Shown: positions 50,295 to 58,762, counted from the stretch's first letter. The stretch: 64,000 bases of DNA from JALZKA01 sp963725035 (GCA_963725035.1 CAVRWX010000001.1:248001-312000); one strand, 5' to 3'. The notes: generated by a model not told the origin, from the letters alone. Translations and numbers: made by a program.

Positions 50295-51707
50295 ATGTCA
50301 TCCGTCGGCACAGAGGAGACCCCTTTCCGGGTCGCGATCGTCGGCTCCGGACCCGCCGGCTTCTACACGGCCGAGCACCTGCTCAAGCAAGACGACGTTG
50401 CGGTCGAGGTCGACATGTACGACCGGCTGCCCACCCCGTTCGGCCTCGTGCGGGCGGGCGTCGCGCCGGACCACCCCAAGATCAAGTCCGTCATCCGCGT
50501 GTACGAGAAGACCGCTGCGCGCGAGGGCTTTCGCTTCTTCGGCAACGTGCACGTCGGGCAGGACGTCTCCCTCGACGACCTGCGCGAGCACTACCACGCG
50601 GTGATCTGCGCCTATGGCACCTCGACGGATCGCTCCCTCGGGATCGACGGCGAGGAGCTGCCCGGGAGCCATGCGGCGACCGAGTTCGTCGCTTGGTACA
50701 ACGCCCACCCCGACTTCGCGGACCGGGTCTTCGACCTCTCAACGCACCGGGTGGTCGTGATCGGAAACGGCAACGTCGCCGCCGACGTCGCTCGGATGCT
50801 TGCGCTCACTCGCGAGGAGCTCGAGGAGACCGATACCGCCGATCACGCAATCGACGTGCTCGCGGACTCCGGCGTGGAAGAGATCGTCGTCCTCGGGCGC
50901 CGCGGGCCGGCGCAGGCTGCCTTCACCAATCCCGAGGTGCGCGAGCTCGGCGAGATGCTCGACGCCGACATCGTCATCGACCTGGAAGACGTCGCACTCG
51001 ACGACCACAGCCGTGATTGGATCGAGTCCGGCGAGGCCGAGCCGACCAACAAGCGGAACGTCGAGCTCTTCACCGATTTCGCGGGACGCGAGCCCGAGGG
51101 CAAGCGCCGAAGGATCATCCTGCGCTTCCTTGCTTCCCCCGTCGAGATCAAGGGCGAGGGCAAGGTCCAATCGATCGTCGTCGGGAAGAACGAGCTTCAG
51201 AAAGGCGACGACGGCTCGGTCCGCGCCGTTGATACAGGCGAGCGCGAGGAGATCGAGACCGGTCTGGTCCTGCGCTCGATCGGCTACAAGGGCGAGGGCC
51301 TCGAGGGCCTTCCGTTCGACGAGGGGCGCGGCATCATCCCGAACGAGCGCGGGCGCGTGACCGACCCGGAGACCGGCGAGCAGGTGCCCGGCCAGTACGT
51401 GGTCGGCTGGATCAAGCGCGGCCCCAGCGGCGTGATCGGAACGAACAAGAAGGACGCGCTCGACACCGTGACGGCGATCCTCGAGGACGTCTCGGAGGGC
51501 CGCGTCTACGAGCCGCCGGGCGAGGCGACGGCCGAGGCCGCCGCCGAGATGGTCGCCGAGAGAGTGGACGACGCAGTGAGCTTTGGCGGCTGGCAGGCCA
51601 TCGACGAGGCCGAGGTCGGCCGCGGCGAGCCGCACGGGAGGCCGCGGATCAAGTTCGTCTCGGTCGAGGAGATGCTCGAGGCCGCGAAGGCGGAGTCGAA
51701 GGCCTGA
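50295..51707 (+). CDS. FprA-like ferredoxin/adrenodoxin-NADP reductase
   Basis: 470-aa flavoprotein moving electrons between NADPH and ferredoxin. The FAD-binding glycine motif is VAIVGSGPAGFYTAEHLLK (about residues 13-31), followed by LPTPFGLVRAGVAPDHPKIK, conserved in FprA; the NADP-binding motif is RVVVIGNGNVAADVARMLAL (about 150-169) with VVLGRRGPAQAAFTNPEVRE. The C-terminal part has YVVGWIKRGPSGVIGTNKKD. The ATG overlaps nothing; its stop TGA overlaps the bolA ATG (TGATGG). Likely reductant for the neighbouring heme/Fe-S proteins. Confidence 0.9.
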   Translation: MSSVGTEETPFRVAIVGSGPAGFYTAEHLLKQDDVAVEVDMYDRLPTPFGLVRAGVAPDHPKIKSVIRVYEKTAAREGFRFFGNVHVGQDVSLDDLREHYHAVICAYGTSTDRSLGIDGEELPGSHAATEFVAWYNAHPDFADRVFDLSTHRVVVIGNGNVAADVARMLALTREELEETDTADHAIDVLADSGVEEIVVLGRRGPAQAAFTNPEVRELGEMLDADIVIDLEDVALDDHSRDWIESGEAEPTNKRNVELFTDFAGREPEGKRRRIILRFLASPVEIKGEGKVQSIVVGKNELQKGDDGSVRAVDTGEREEIETGLVLRSIGYKGEGLEGLPFDEGRGIIPNERGRVTDPETGEQVPGQYVVGWIKRGPSGVIGTNKKDALDTVTAILEDVSEGRVYEPPGEATAEAAAEMVAERVDDAVSFGGWQAIDEAEVGRGEPHGRPRIKFVSVEEMLEAAKAESKA

Positions 51708-51940
51708 TGGCGGCGAACCTCTCTGAGCTCGAGGAGATGATCCGCGCCGCCCTCCCCGGCGCCGAGGTCCAGGTGCTCGACGAGGGCGGAGGCGACCACC
51801 TGCGGGCGATCGTGAGCTCGGCCGAGTTCGAGGGCCTCAGCCGCATCGACCAGCACCGGCTCGTGCGCACCGCGGTGCGCTCGCGCTTCGACGACGGGAC
51901 GATCCACGCGCTGTCGATCCAGACGTCGGTTCCTGGCTAG
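51707..51940 (+). CDS. BolA family protein
   Basis: 77-aa BolA fold: LSELEEMIRAALPGAEVQVL, then DHLRAIVSSAEFEGLSRIDQ and the conserved basic HRLVRTAVRSRF. BolA proteins bind a shared 2Fe-2S cluster with CGFS glutaredoxins through conserved His residues (GGGDHLRAI and IDQHR here). The start overlaps the upstream stop by one base (TGATG), so it is translationally coupled to the reductase. The CGFS glutaredoxin is 81 bases downstream. Confidence 0.9.
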   Translation: MAANLSELEEMIRAALPGAEVQVLDEGGGDHLRAIVSSAEFEGLSRIDQHRLVRTAVRSRFDDGTIHALSIQTSVPG

Positions 51941-52021
51941 CCCAACGGGTGTTTGACGCGTTGCCGTACGGCAACGCGAGAAGCAGGTGCCGTTGAGGTG
52001 CTTGGTCGGTACCCTCGACGC

Positions 52022-52423
52022 ATGGCTGCTGATCCAGAGCTCAAGGCACAGGTCGAGCAAATCCTGGCCGACAATCCGGTCCTCCTCTTCATGAAGGGCA
52101 CGCCCGATGCGCCGCGGTGCGGCTTCTCGCAGCGTGTCGTTCAGGTGCTCGAAGCGCTTGAGGTCGAGTACGGCGCGATCGACGTGCTGCCGGCGCTGCA
52201 GCCGCTTCGCGAGGTGACGCAGGAGATCTCCGACTGGCCGACCTTCCCCCAGCTCTACGCCAACGGCGAATTGGTCGGCGGCTGCGACATCGTTGAGGAG
52301 ATGCTCGACTCGGGTGAGCTCGCCGAGCTTCTCGGGGTCGAGGACACCGCCGCAGACATCCCCGAAGCGGAGCGCATCCTCCCCGGCGGCTCGCAGACGA
52401 GCCCGCCGATGCAGCTCGGCTAG
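52022..52423 (+). CDS. Monothiol CGFS glutaredoxin (Grx4 family)
   Basis: 133-aa monothiol glutaredoxin that carries Fe-S clusters. The family block is NPVLLFMKGTPDAPRCGFSQ (about residues 20-39) with cluster-ligand Cys in CGFS; WPTFPQLYANGELVGGCDIV is the glutathione-binding region. A tail of about 30 residues after the domain is extra. ATG 52022 is the start. Just after bolA, its known partner. A short dyad (GTTTGACGCGTTGCCGTACGGCAACGCG) precedes it. Confidence 0.92.
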   Translation: MAADPELKAQVEQILADNPVLLFMKGTPDAPRCGFSQRVVQVLEALEVEYGAIDVLPALQPLREVTQEISDWPTFPQLYANGELVGGCDIVEEMLDSGELAELLGVEDTAADIPEAERILPGGSQTSPPMQLG

Positions 52424-52471
52424 TACTCGTCACACACCGGCTGCGGGCGCGCGAGTAACGTGCCGCGCCCG

Positions 52472-53278
52472 ATGGCCACTTCGTTCGACCAGGACACAGC
52501 GCTGACCCCAGCCGGCGAAGGCGTGTGGGAAGGTGCGATCGCGGATGGCTGGGCGACACCGCGCGGGCCGCTCGGCGGATATGTGATGGCGCTCGTCCTT
52601 CGCGCGTTCGAAGAGGCCGTCGCCGACCCCGCACGCTCAGCCCGCTCGGCAACCATGCACTTCCTGCGTCCTCCCGTGGTCGGGCCGTTGACCGTCGAGG
52701 CGACGGTCGAGCGGGCGGGCCGTTCGCTCACGACCGTCAGCGGGCGCATGAGCCAGGACGGGAAGCTGATCGGAATCGCGCTCGGCGCTTACTCGGCGCC
52801 GTGGGAGAGCCCGCTTCTGCCCGATGAGCCGATGCCCGAGGTCCCACCGCCCGAGGGGCGAGAGCCCATAGACAGCGCGGGCAGGCGCGTCGCGCCCGAC
52901 TTCACCCAGCGCCTCACGATGCAGCGCCGCTTTGGCGAGTTGCCCTTCGCGGGCGCCAAGCTAGGCGAGATCGGCGGCTGGATCGGACTGGTCGAGGAAC
53001 GGCCGGTCGACGCGCTCACCCTCGCGGTCGTCGCTGACGCCTGGTTCCCGGCGCCATGGCCGCGCCTTACCGAGCTGGCCCCCGCTCCCACCATCGACCT
53101 CACGATCCACTTCCGGGCGCCGCTCCCCCTAGACGACACGCTCCTACTCGGACGCTTTCGCAACCGCCTCGTCCGCGACGGCTTTTTCGACGAGGACGGC
53201 GAGCTCTGGACCCCCGACGGGACCTTGGTCGCCCAGTCGCGCCAACTGGCCCTCCTGATCGGAGCGAAGGCGCCGTAA
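52472..53278 (+). CDS. TesB-like acyl-CoA thioesterase
   Basis: 268-aa protein with two hotdog domains, as in acyl-CoA thioesterase II. GVWEGAIADGWATPRGPLGG and FLRPPVVGPLTVEATVERAG form the first, IGGWIGLVEERPVDALTLAV and IDLTIHFRAPLPLDDTLLLG the second. Hydrolyses acyl-CoA in relatives; preferred chain length unknown. ATG 52472 is chosen over GTG 52460. It converges with the ABC-F gene, with a 13-bp palindrome GGCGTCAGACGCC (53282-53294) between. Confidence 0.85.
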   Translation: MATSFDQDTALTPAGEGVWEGAIADGWATPRGPLGGYVMALVLRAFEEAVADPARSARSATMHFLRPPVVGPLTVEATVERAGRSLTTVSGRMSQDGKLIGIALGAYSAPWESPLLPDEPMPEVPPPEGREPIDSAGRRVAPDFTQRLTMQRRFGELPFAGAKLGEIGGWIGLVEERPVDALTLAVVADAWFPAPWPRLTELAPAPTIDLTIHFRAPLPLDDTLLLGRFRNRLVRDGFFDEDGELWTPDGTLVAQSRQLALLIGAKAP

Positions 53279-53281
53279 GAG

Positions 53282-53313
53282 GGCGTCAGACGCCAAGCGT
53301 GGGGTCTGTCCCC
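53282..53313. terminator. Hairpin region between convergent genes
   Basis: GGCGTC-A-GACGCC (53282-53294) followed by GGGGTCTGTCCCC, two adjacent palindromes with no T-run. It separates the thioesterase and ABC-F stops. Confidence 0.45.
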
Positions 53314-53314
53314 G

Positions 53315-55216
53315 CTAGCTGAGTGCTTCCCAGCGCTCGATCAGCTCCTTGACCTTCTCTTTTGCCGCGTCGTGGCGGCGCGTCGATTTCGCCGATGTGC
53401 GCGGGTCGGACCACGCGGCGGGATCCGAGAGCTCTTCCTCGAGCTCCCTCAGCGCCTTCTCGGCAGCCTCGATCTCGTTCTCGAGCTTGCGAACGTCAGC
53501 GACAGCCGCGCGCTCCTGGGCGCGGGCCCGCCGCGCCTCCTTCCCACGCGGAGCCTCCTCCCCGGTGCCAGGCACCGTGCCTGGCACCGACGCTCGGGCG
53601 CGCTCTTGCTCGGCCTGTTCGGCCTCGCGCTCGCGGTATTCCGACCAGCCGCCGTTGAAGACGCGAAGCTTGTGGTCCTCCACCGCGACGGTGCGGGTGC
53701 CGACCGCTTCGAGCATCGCGCGGTCGTGCGAGACGAGGAGCAGCGAGCCCGTGAACCGGGCCAGGGCGTCCTCGAGAGCCTCACGGCTCTCCAGGTCCAG
53801 ATGGTTGGTCGGCTCGTCGAGGATGAGGACGTTGGAAGCCGACGAGACGAGGAGGGCGAGAGAGAGCCGCTGCGCCTCGCCGCCCGAGAGCTGGGTGACG
53901 AGCTTCGTGACGTCGTCGCCTGAGAAGAGGAACTGCCCGAGCAGGCCGCGGGTCTTCGCCTCGGAGAGGCCGGTCGAGCGCTGCGCGTGGCCGAGGACGG
54001 TCAGCCCCGGATCGGCCGGCACCTCGGCGTGCTGCCGCAGGTGCCCGAGCTCGACGTTGTGGCCGACCTTCACGCGCCCGGAGACCGGCTCGCGCTCGCC
54101 GACGAGCACCGAGATCAGCGTGGACTTGCCTGAGCCGTTGTGGCCGATCAGGCAGACGTGCTCGCCCGCCTCCACCCATATCTCAGCGTCCTCGAAGAGC
54201 CGCTTCGTGCCGGCGTCGATGGTCCCGCCCTCCATCGCCAGCACCACCTTGCCCGAGCGCTGCGCCTCCCCGAACGAGAAGGCAAGCGCCTTTACGGCCG
54301 ACGGGTCGCGCTGAGGCGCGTCGCGCTTGATGCGGTTGATCTGCTTCTGCTTCGACTTCGCCCGCGTCGCCAGCGTGTTCTTGGCGCGAAAGCGCTCGAC
54401 GAACCGCTCCAGGCGGGCGATGTCCGCCTCGCGGCGTTTTGCATCGCGCTCGAGGAAGAGCTCGCGCCGAGCCTTCTCGATCCGCCATTCGTGCCACGGG
54501 CCGGAGAAGAACTTCGGGCGCCCTTCGCCCAGCTCGAGCACCGAGTTACCGACGGACTCCAGGAACCATCGGTCGTGAGCCACGAGGATCACCGCGGCGT
54601 CCATCCCGATCAGCAGCTCCTCGAGCCATTCAAGCGAGGCGATATCGAGGTGGTTGGTCGGCTCGTCAAGCAGGAGGAGATCCGGCTTCGCCGCGAGAGC
54701 ACGGGCGAGAGAGGCACGCGTCAGCTCGCCGCCCGAGAAGGTCGAGAGGTCGCGATCCAGATCGGTGCGGCCGAATCCGAGCCCGCGAACCGTCTCGCGC
54801 GCCGCGTCGCGCCAGCGATACCCGCCGGCGACCTCGAAGCGGGCCTGCGCGTCGGCGTAAGCGGCCAGGGTCGCTTCGTCCGCCTCCGATGCCATCCGCT
54901 CCTCGAGGCTCGCCATTTTTCGCTCGATCTCGAGCACCCAGCCGAGGCCGCCGACGACGTAGTCGCCGAGCGTCAGCGCGAGGTCACGGGGAGGGCGCTG
55001 ATCGTGCAGCACGACGCGGGCGTTCTTCGCAAGCGAGACGCGGCCGGAGTCCGCGGACGCCTCGCCGGCCAGGATGCGCAGGAGCGTCGTCTTGCCCGAG
55101 CCGTTGCGGCCCGAGAGCGCGAGGCGCCCACCCCGCTCCAGTCGGAACGAGACGTCTTGCAAGAGTTGGCGCTCACCGATGAACTTGGTGAGGCCGGAGG
55201 CCTGGACGATGGCCAT
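53315..55216 (-). CDS. ABC-F family ATPase
   Basis: 633-aa soluble ABC protein with two nucleotide-binding domains and no membrane part, as in EttA/Uup ribosome-associated factors. Walker A: LSGRNGSGKTTLLRI and LIGHNGSGKSTLIS; signatures LSTFSGGELTRASLARAL and LVTQLSGGEAQRLSLALLV; Walker B PDLLLLDEPTNHLDIASLEW and NVLILDEPTNHLDLESREAL. A coiled-coil C-terminus (about 560-633) includes a VPGTVPGT stretch made by a perfect DNA palindrome. Acts in translation or antibiotic resistance; the exact type is uncertain. Confidence 0.92.
   Translation of the reverse strand: MAIVQASGLTKFIGERQLLQDVSFRLERGGRLALSGRNGSGKTTLLRILAGEASADSGRVSLAKNARVVLHDQRPPRDLALTLGDYVVGGLGWVLEIERKMASLEERMASEADEATLAAYADAQARFEVAGGYRWRDAARETVRGLGFGRTDLDRDLSTFSGGELTRASLARALAAKPDLLLLDEPTNHLDIASLEWLEELLIGMDAAVILVAHDRWFLESVGNSVLELGEGRPKFFSGPWHEWRIEKARRELFLERDAKRREADIARLERFVERFRAKNTLATRAKSKQKQINRIKRDAPQRDPSAVKALAFSFGEAQRSGKVVLAMEGGTIDAGTKRLFEDAEIWVEAGEHVCLIGHNGSGKSTLISVLVGEREPVSGRVKVGHNVELGHLRQHAEVPADPGLTVLGHAQRSTGLSEAKTRGLLGQFLFSGDDVTKLVTQLSGGEAQRLSLALLVSSASNVLILDEPTNHLDLESREALEDALARFTGSLLLVSHDRAMLEAVGTRTVAVEDHKLRVFNGGWSEYREREAEQAEQERARASVPGTVPGTGEEAPRGKEARRARAQERAAVADVRKLENEIEAAEKALRELEEELSDPAAWSDPRTSAKSTRRHDAAKEKVKELIERWEALS
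53563..53589. repeat. 27-bp perfect palindrome within ABC-F gene
   Basis: CGGTGCCAGGCAC, C, then GTGCCTGGCACCG: arms of 13 bases. It codes for VPGTVPGT in the linker before the C-terminal coiled coil. GGTGCC/GGCACC palindromes like this are scattered in many bacterial genomes. Confidence 0.6.
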
Positions 55217-55247
55217 GAGCCGTCAGCGATAGGACCCGAGCCGGAGC

Positions 55248-55622
55248 TCAGGCGGGCGCGGGCGCGCCGGGCGCGTCCTCGCGGACCTGGAACGAGGAGC
55301 CACAACCACAGGCCGCGACGACGTTCGGGTTGTTCACCGTGAAGCCGGCGCCCTGGAGCCCGTCGACGTAATCGACCTCGGAGCCGAAGACGAACTGCAT
55401 CGAAACCTTGTCGACGAGGACCGAGATGCCTTCGTGCTCGAAGACGTGGTCGTCGTCCTTCTGCTTGTCGAGGGCGAGGGAGTACTGGAAGCCCGAGCAG
55501 CCGCCGCCGCGCACGGCGACGCGAAGCGCCTGCTCCTCGGCGTTCTCGTTCGACACCGTGAGCTCGCGAATCTTCACAAGCGCCGAGTCGGTGAGCGTTA
55601 CTGCTGCTTCCGGGGTATTCAT
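55248..55622 (-). CDS. erpA: Iron-sulfur cluster insertion protein ErpA/IscA family
   Basis: 124-aa A-type Fe-S carrier. Conserved cysteines are in VRGGGCSGFQYSLAL (about residues 40-54) and ACGCGSSFQ near the C-terminus; SVLVDKVSMQFVFGSEVDYV is typical. ATG 55622 is chosen; the longer frame (55646) has no support. It works with the CGFS glutaredoxin and BolA 3 kb away in cluster transfer; its neighbours on the same strand are a glutaredoxin-like protein and ABC-F. Confidence 0.93.
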   Translation of the reverse strand: MNTPEAAVTLTDSALVKIRELTVSNENAEEQALRVAVRGGGCSGFQYSLALDKQKDDDHVFEHEGISVLVDKVSMQFVFGSEVDYVDGLQGAGFTVNNPNVVAACGCGSSFQVREDAPGAPAPA

Positions 55623-55655
55623 CGCTTCATATTGTATAGCCCTCACGGGCGGGGC

Positions 55656-55940
55656 TCAAGACCTCGCGGATTGGCCCGGTTGGCTGCGTTTCCACTCGAG
55701 GTACTCGATGATCCGCTTCGAGTCGTGGACGATCTCCTTCGAATCCACCAGGACCGGCACGCGGCGCTGCCCGGTCAGTTCCTCGATCTCCGGGCGGGAT
55801 TTGCGGCTGTAGGGCACGCGCTCGGTGCGGTACTCGACGCCCGCGCGCTTCAGCTTGCGAGCGGCGGCGCCGCACGGGCACAGGAAGTTCGTGGGCGTCG
55901 GACAGCGGTAGAGGACGACGTCCGTCTTCTTATCGCTCAT
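55656..55940 (-). CDS. Glutaredoxin/GST N-terminal-like thiol protein
   Basis: 94-aa protein. VVLYRCPTPTNFLCPCGAAA contains the thiol site (CPCGAAARKLKRAGVEY after the first strand), RRVPVLVDSKEIVHDSKRII the cis-proline and glutathione-binding strand. Closely like soluble glutathione S-transferase N-terminal domains, but only one domain is present. ATG 55940 overlaps the upstream SDR stop (55930) by 11 bases, so the two are coupled. Role: thiol/disulfide exchange, partner unknown. Confidence 0.78.
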   Translation of the reverse strand: MSDKKTDVVLYRCPTPTNFLCPCGAAARKLKRAGVEYRTERVPYSRKSRPEIEELTGQRRVPVLVDSKEIVHDSKRIIEYLEWKRSQPGQSARS

Positions 55941-56925
55941 TTGTCTTTCCGCCGGCTATCTGCGCTCGCTGCCAGTTCACCGCGTCCTGAAGCGTCTCCT
56001 CGTGCGGGCGCGCCTTGAAGCCCAACTCGGATTTCGCGCGCGTGTTGCGGTAGCACCACCAGAGCATGGCTGAGCGGACCTCGTCCGGCGAGGTCGGCAT
56101 CGCGACCGGAAGCGGAAGGCGGTCGCCCGCCTGGAGCATGCCCAGGAGCGCCGATCCCGGCAGCTTCAGGCGTGGTGAGTCGACGCCGGAGATCCGGGCG
56201 AGGTCAGCGAAGAGGCGGTCGAGCGTGAAGTTCCGGCCCGACAGGATGTAGCGCTCGCCGACCACGCCCTTCTTGTCGGCGAGCAGGTGGCCCTTGGCCA
56301 CATCCCGGACGTCAACGATGTTGAGGCCGCCGTCGACGTAGGCCGGGATCTTCTTCTGGATGAAGCGCTTCACCAGCTCCATCGAGCTGCCCCGCGGCGC
56401 GTCGGGGCCGAGGACGAAGGACGGGTTCACGATCGTCACGGGAAGCCCCCGCGCGACGAGCCGCAGCGCCTCGACCTCGGCCTCGTGCTTCGAGTTGACG
56501 TAGGTGATCCCCAGGTGGCCAATGTCGAAGGTGGCGGTCTCATCGACCGGTTTCGGCTTCTTGCCGACGCCCACCGCTGCCACAGACGAGGTGAGGACGA
56601 CGCGCTCGACTTCGGCTTCGAGCGCGGACTCCAAGACGATGCGGGTCCCGCGCACGTTCGTGTCCCAGACGGCGTCTCGGTCCTCGCTTCTAAGCGATGT
56701 CCGCCCGGCGACGTGGAAGACACGTTCGACGTCCGTCATTGCGCGCCGGACGGCCCGGCGGTCGGTTACGTCGCCGATCGCCCGCTCGAACTCGAGGTCT
56801 GAAAGCAGGTCGATGTTGCTCTTGCGGCGCGTCATCAGGCGAAGCTCGTCGCCCCTCTTTGCGAGCGCGCGCACGACGTGCGAGCCGATGAAGCCGGTGG
56901 CTCCCGTGACCAAGGTCTTACCCAT
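55930..56925 (-). CDS. NAD(P)-dependent epimerase/dehydratase (extended SDR)
   Basis: 331-aa Rossmann protein. KTLVTGATGFIGSHVVRALA is the nucleotide motif (residues 3-22); the catalytic pair is in ITYVNSKHEAEVEA (YxxxK, about residues 143-156). It resembles dihydroflavonol-reductase and ceramide-reductase-like enzymes, but the substrate is not given by sequence. Start ATG 56925 has AGGAG eight bases upstream. It is an outside candidate for the reductase of a ceramide pathway (see 19-21 kb). Confidence 0.85.
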   Translation of the reverse strand: MGKTLVTGATGFIGSHVVRALAKRGDELRLMTRRKSNIDLLSDLEFERAIGDVTDRRAVRRAMTDVERVFHVAGRTSLRSEDRDAVWDTNVRGTRIVLESALEAEVERVVLTSSVAAVGVGKKPKPVDETATFDIGHLGITYVNSKHEAEVEALRLVARGLPVTIVNPSFVLGPDAPRGSSMELVKRFIQKKIPAYVDGGLNIVDVRDVAKGHLLADKKGVVGERYILSGRNFTLDRLFADLARISGVDSPRLKLPGSALLGMLQAGDRLPLPVAMPTSPDEVRSAMLWWCYRNTRAKSELGFKARPHEETLQDAVNWQRAQIAGGKTNER

Positions 56926-57053
56926 GATCAATGACTCCTATTCGAGTGCGTCCAGGGCGCAACGGTATCCGTGTGCCTCTGGGCGTGCGTTCGGATGGGA
57001 TTCATTGATCCAGCCCATCGTAGTTCGGGCGCACCTGATAGACCGATGCCTGC

Positions 57054-57944
57054 ATGAATGCCTCAACAGCCGACGCCGGCACCTCGGTGGTCGTGGATAC
57101 GACCGCGTACCTGCCCGACGAAACGATGGCGGACCTCGGCATCCACCGCATCAGCCTCTACGTGACGCTCGACGGAGTCGAGAAGCGCGAGAGCGAGATT
57201 GACCAGGCCGAGTACGACGACTTCTACGAGCGCCTCCGCAAGAGCCCGGGCGGAGCGACCACCTCCCAGCCTTCCGTGGGCGACTTCACCGCTGTGTATG
57301 AGCCCCTTCTTGCCAACGGCGGCGACATCGTCTCAATCCACCTATCGGCCGGGATCTCCGGCACGTACGAGTCGGCCAACCTCGCCCGCCAGGCGCTTAT
57401 CGACGAGGGCAAGGGCGGCGAGCGCATCCACGTCTACGACACGCGTTCCGCATGTGGAGGCGCGGGCTTCGTCGCGATCGCAGCCGCGCGCGCCGCCAAC
57501 GCCGGCGCCAGCGGCGCGGAGGCTCTGGCCGCGGGAGACCGTTGCCGCGACGGTCTCAAGATGTGGTTTGCGATCGACACGCTCGAGTACCTGCGAAAGG
57601 GCGGGCGCATCGGTGCGGCGCAGGCCTGGATGGGCTCCGCCCTTCAGATCAAGCCGATCCTCACGCTCGAGGAGGAAATCACCCCCGTCGAGCGCGTCCG
57701 CACCCGCCGGCGCGCCTTTGAGCGCATGGTCGAGTTCGGCCGCGAGCGCTACGAGGCTGGTGCAACCGCATGGGTCGTCCAGCACATCCACGACCACGAG
57801 ACCGCTCGCCACCTGGTGGACGAGTGCCGCCAGATCTTCGGCGATGACCCCGTCTTCGTCTCCGAGATCGGTCCGGTCATCGGCGCGCACATCGGCCCAG
57901 GGCTCCTGGGCGTTGGCGGCGTGGACCCGAAGCTGCTCGGCTAG
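57054..57944 (+). CDS. DegV family fatty-acid-binding protein
   Basis: 296-aa protein of the DegV (FakB-like) family, which holds fatty acids. Conserved blocks: VVVDTTAYLPDETMADLGIH, GATTSQPSVGDFTAVYEPLL (the lipid-site Ser/Thr), VSIHLSAGISGTYESANLAR and TLEYLRKGGRIGAAQAWMGS. FakB partners with FakA kinase; no FakA here (DhaL-related FakA is unrelated to the dhaL found). Start ATG 57054. Its stop overlaps the convergent DUF3618 gene by 4 bases (57941-57944). Confidence 0.9.
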   Translation: MNASTADAGTSVVVDTTAYLPDETMADLGIHRISLYVTLDGVEKRESEIDQAEYDDFYERLRKSPGGATTSQPSVGDFTAVYEPLLANGGDIVSIHLSAGISGTYESANLARQALIDEGKGGERIHVYDTRSACGGAGFVAIAAARAANAGASGAEALAAGDRCRDGLKMWFAIDTLEYLRKGGRIGAAQAWMGSALQIKPILTLEEEITPVERVRTRRRAFERMVEFGRERYEAGATAWVVQHIHDHETARHLVDECRQIFGDDPVFVSEIGPVIGAHIGPGLLGVGGVDPKLLG

Positions 57945-58213
57945 CGGCGGCGCAGCGCCAGGAAGCCGCCGACGGCAAAGCCGACCACGGCGGCGCCGAT
58001 TGCCAGCTCGCGCTTGTGCTCGCGGACCTGGCGGCGCCAGTCCGTCAGCTCGCCGACGCGGCCGCGCAGGGCCTCGACGGACTTGCCGAGCTCCTCGCGC
58101 TCGCGCACGATGTCATTGCGGATCTCGTGAGCGGTCCGGGTGCCGGGCGCAGGGCGCGGGCGCTGGGTGCGCTCGACGCCCGCAGGCGGGCGGGGAACGA
58201 GTTCGTCAGTCAT
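57941..58213 (-). CDS. DUF3618 domain protein
   Basis: 90-aa protein with the DUF3618 segment: GTRTAHEIRNDIVREREELG is the core helix, with a C-terminal transmembrane helix AIGAAVVGFAVGGFLALRRR. It is one of three small actinobacterial membrane-linked genes (DUF4235, holin-like, DUF3618) that run together leftward and overlap one another, often seen near cell-envelope genes. Function unknown. Start ATG 58213 overlaps the upstream gene end. Confidence 0.85.
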   Translation of the reverse strand: MTDELVPRPPAGVERTQRPRPAPGTRTAHEIRNDIVREREELGKSVEALRGRVGELTDWRRQVREHKRELAIGAAVVGFAVGGFLALRRR

Positions 58214-58631
58214 CGTCCGATCCTGCCTGGAGCGCTTCCCTGATCTCCTTGCCCTCCTCGATCGCCATGGCGGGCACCGGCGGCGCGCCGGACTTGAGGG
58301 ACCTGTAGGCGACGAGGCCGGCGATGCCGGCGATGATGAACCAAATCACGGCCTCCAGCAAGAAGCCGAGCCAGACGTCGTTCTCGAAGAAGAGGTCGTT
58401 CAGGAGCCAGGCGAACGCGTGCATGAACATCGCGAGACCGAGGAGGACGAAGACGCCTGCGGCGATGCCGACGGCCGAGCCCTTGACGAGGCTCGTGACC
58501 TTCTCGGTCACCTCGGCCTTTGCGAGCTCGACCTCCTCGCGAACGAGGTATGAGACGCGCTCCGAGACGTCGATGGCCATCTCGGCCACCGAGCGGGGGT
58601 CTTGCGGTCCTTGGCCCGGCGCGTCGCTCAC
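58206..58631 (-). CDS. Phage holin-like membrane protein (DUF1469 type)
   Basis: 141-aa protein. A cytoplasmic helical head (DVSERVSYLVREEVELAKAE, VTEKVTSLVKGSAVGIAAG) is followed by hydrophobic helices AGVFVLLGLAMFMHAFAWLL and EAVIWFIIAGIAGLVAYRSL. This matches the actinobacterial holin-X/DUF1469 family; not a lysis gene. GTG 58631 overlaps the stop of the DUF4235-like gene (GTGA). The longer frame (58733) is rejected. A stress or envelope role is inferred from context. Confidence 0.78.
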   Translation of the reverse strand: MSDAPGQGPQDPRSVAEMAIDVSERVSYLVREEVELAKAEVTEKVTSLVKGSAVGIAAGVFVLLGLAMFMHAFAWLLNDLFFENDVWLGFLLEAVIWFIIAGIAGLVAYRSLKSGAPPVPAMAIEEGKEIREALQAGSDDD

Positions 58632-58762
58632 TCGGGCGGGTCCTCGTCGAAGATGCGCTGGTAGACGACGGCCGCCACCCGCGCGGCCGCGATGCTCGCA
58701 AGCGCGCCGAACGCGGCGACGAGTCCGGTCCACGCGAGTTTCTTGACGATGTCGTTATCCAT
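58628..58762 (-). CDS. DUF4235-like small membrane protein
   Basis: 44-aa protein beginning MDNDIVKKLAWTGLVAAFGA, one hydrophobic helix, then RVAAVVYQRIFDEDPPE. It matches the size and ending (acidic, PPE) of DUF4235 proteins that stand before holin-like and DUF3618 genes in actinobacteria. Stop overlaps the next start by 3-4 bases, so translation is coupled. Confidence 0.7.
   Translation of the reverse strand: MDNDIVKKLAWTGLVAAFGALASIAAARVAAVVYQRIFDEDPPE

Noticed and set aside
49643..51016. 457-codon plus-strand frame
   Set aside because: Overlaps ChdC and FprA genes in a different frame and is Arg-rich noise.
57054..57944. Fatty acid kinase (FakAB) system with DhaL
   Set aside because: FakA is related to DhaL, but the DhaL here is a normal short subunit in a DHA operon 44 kb away; no FakA gene is in the window.
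58206..58631. Prophage indicated by the holin-like gene
   Set aside because: The protein belongs to the chromosomal actinobacterial holin-X/DUF1469 set and is flanked by DUF4235 and DUF3618 genes; no phage structural or integrase genes occur.
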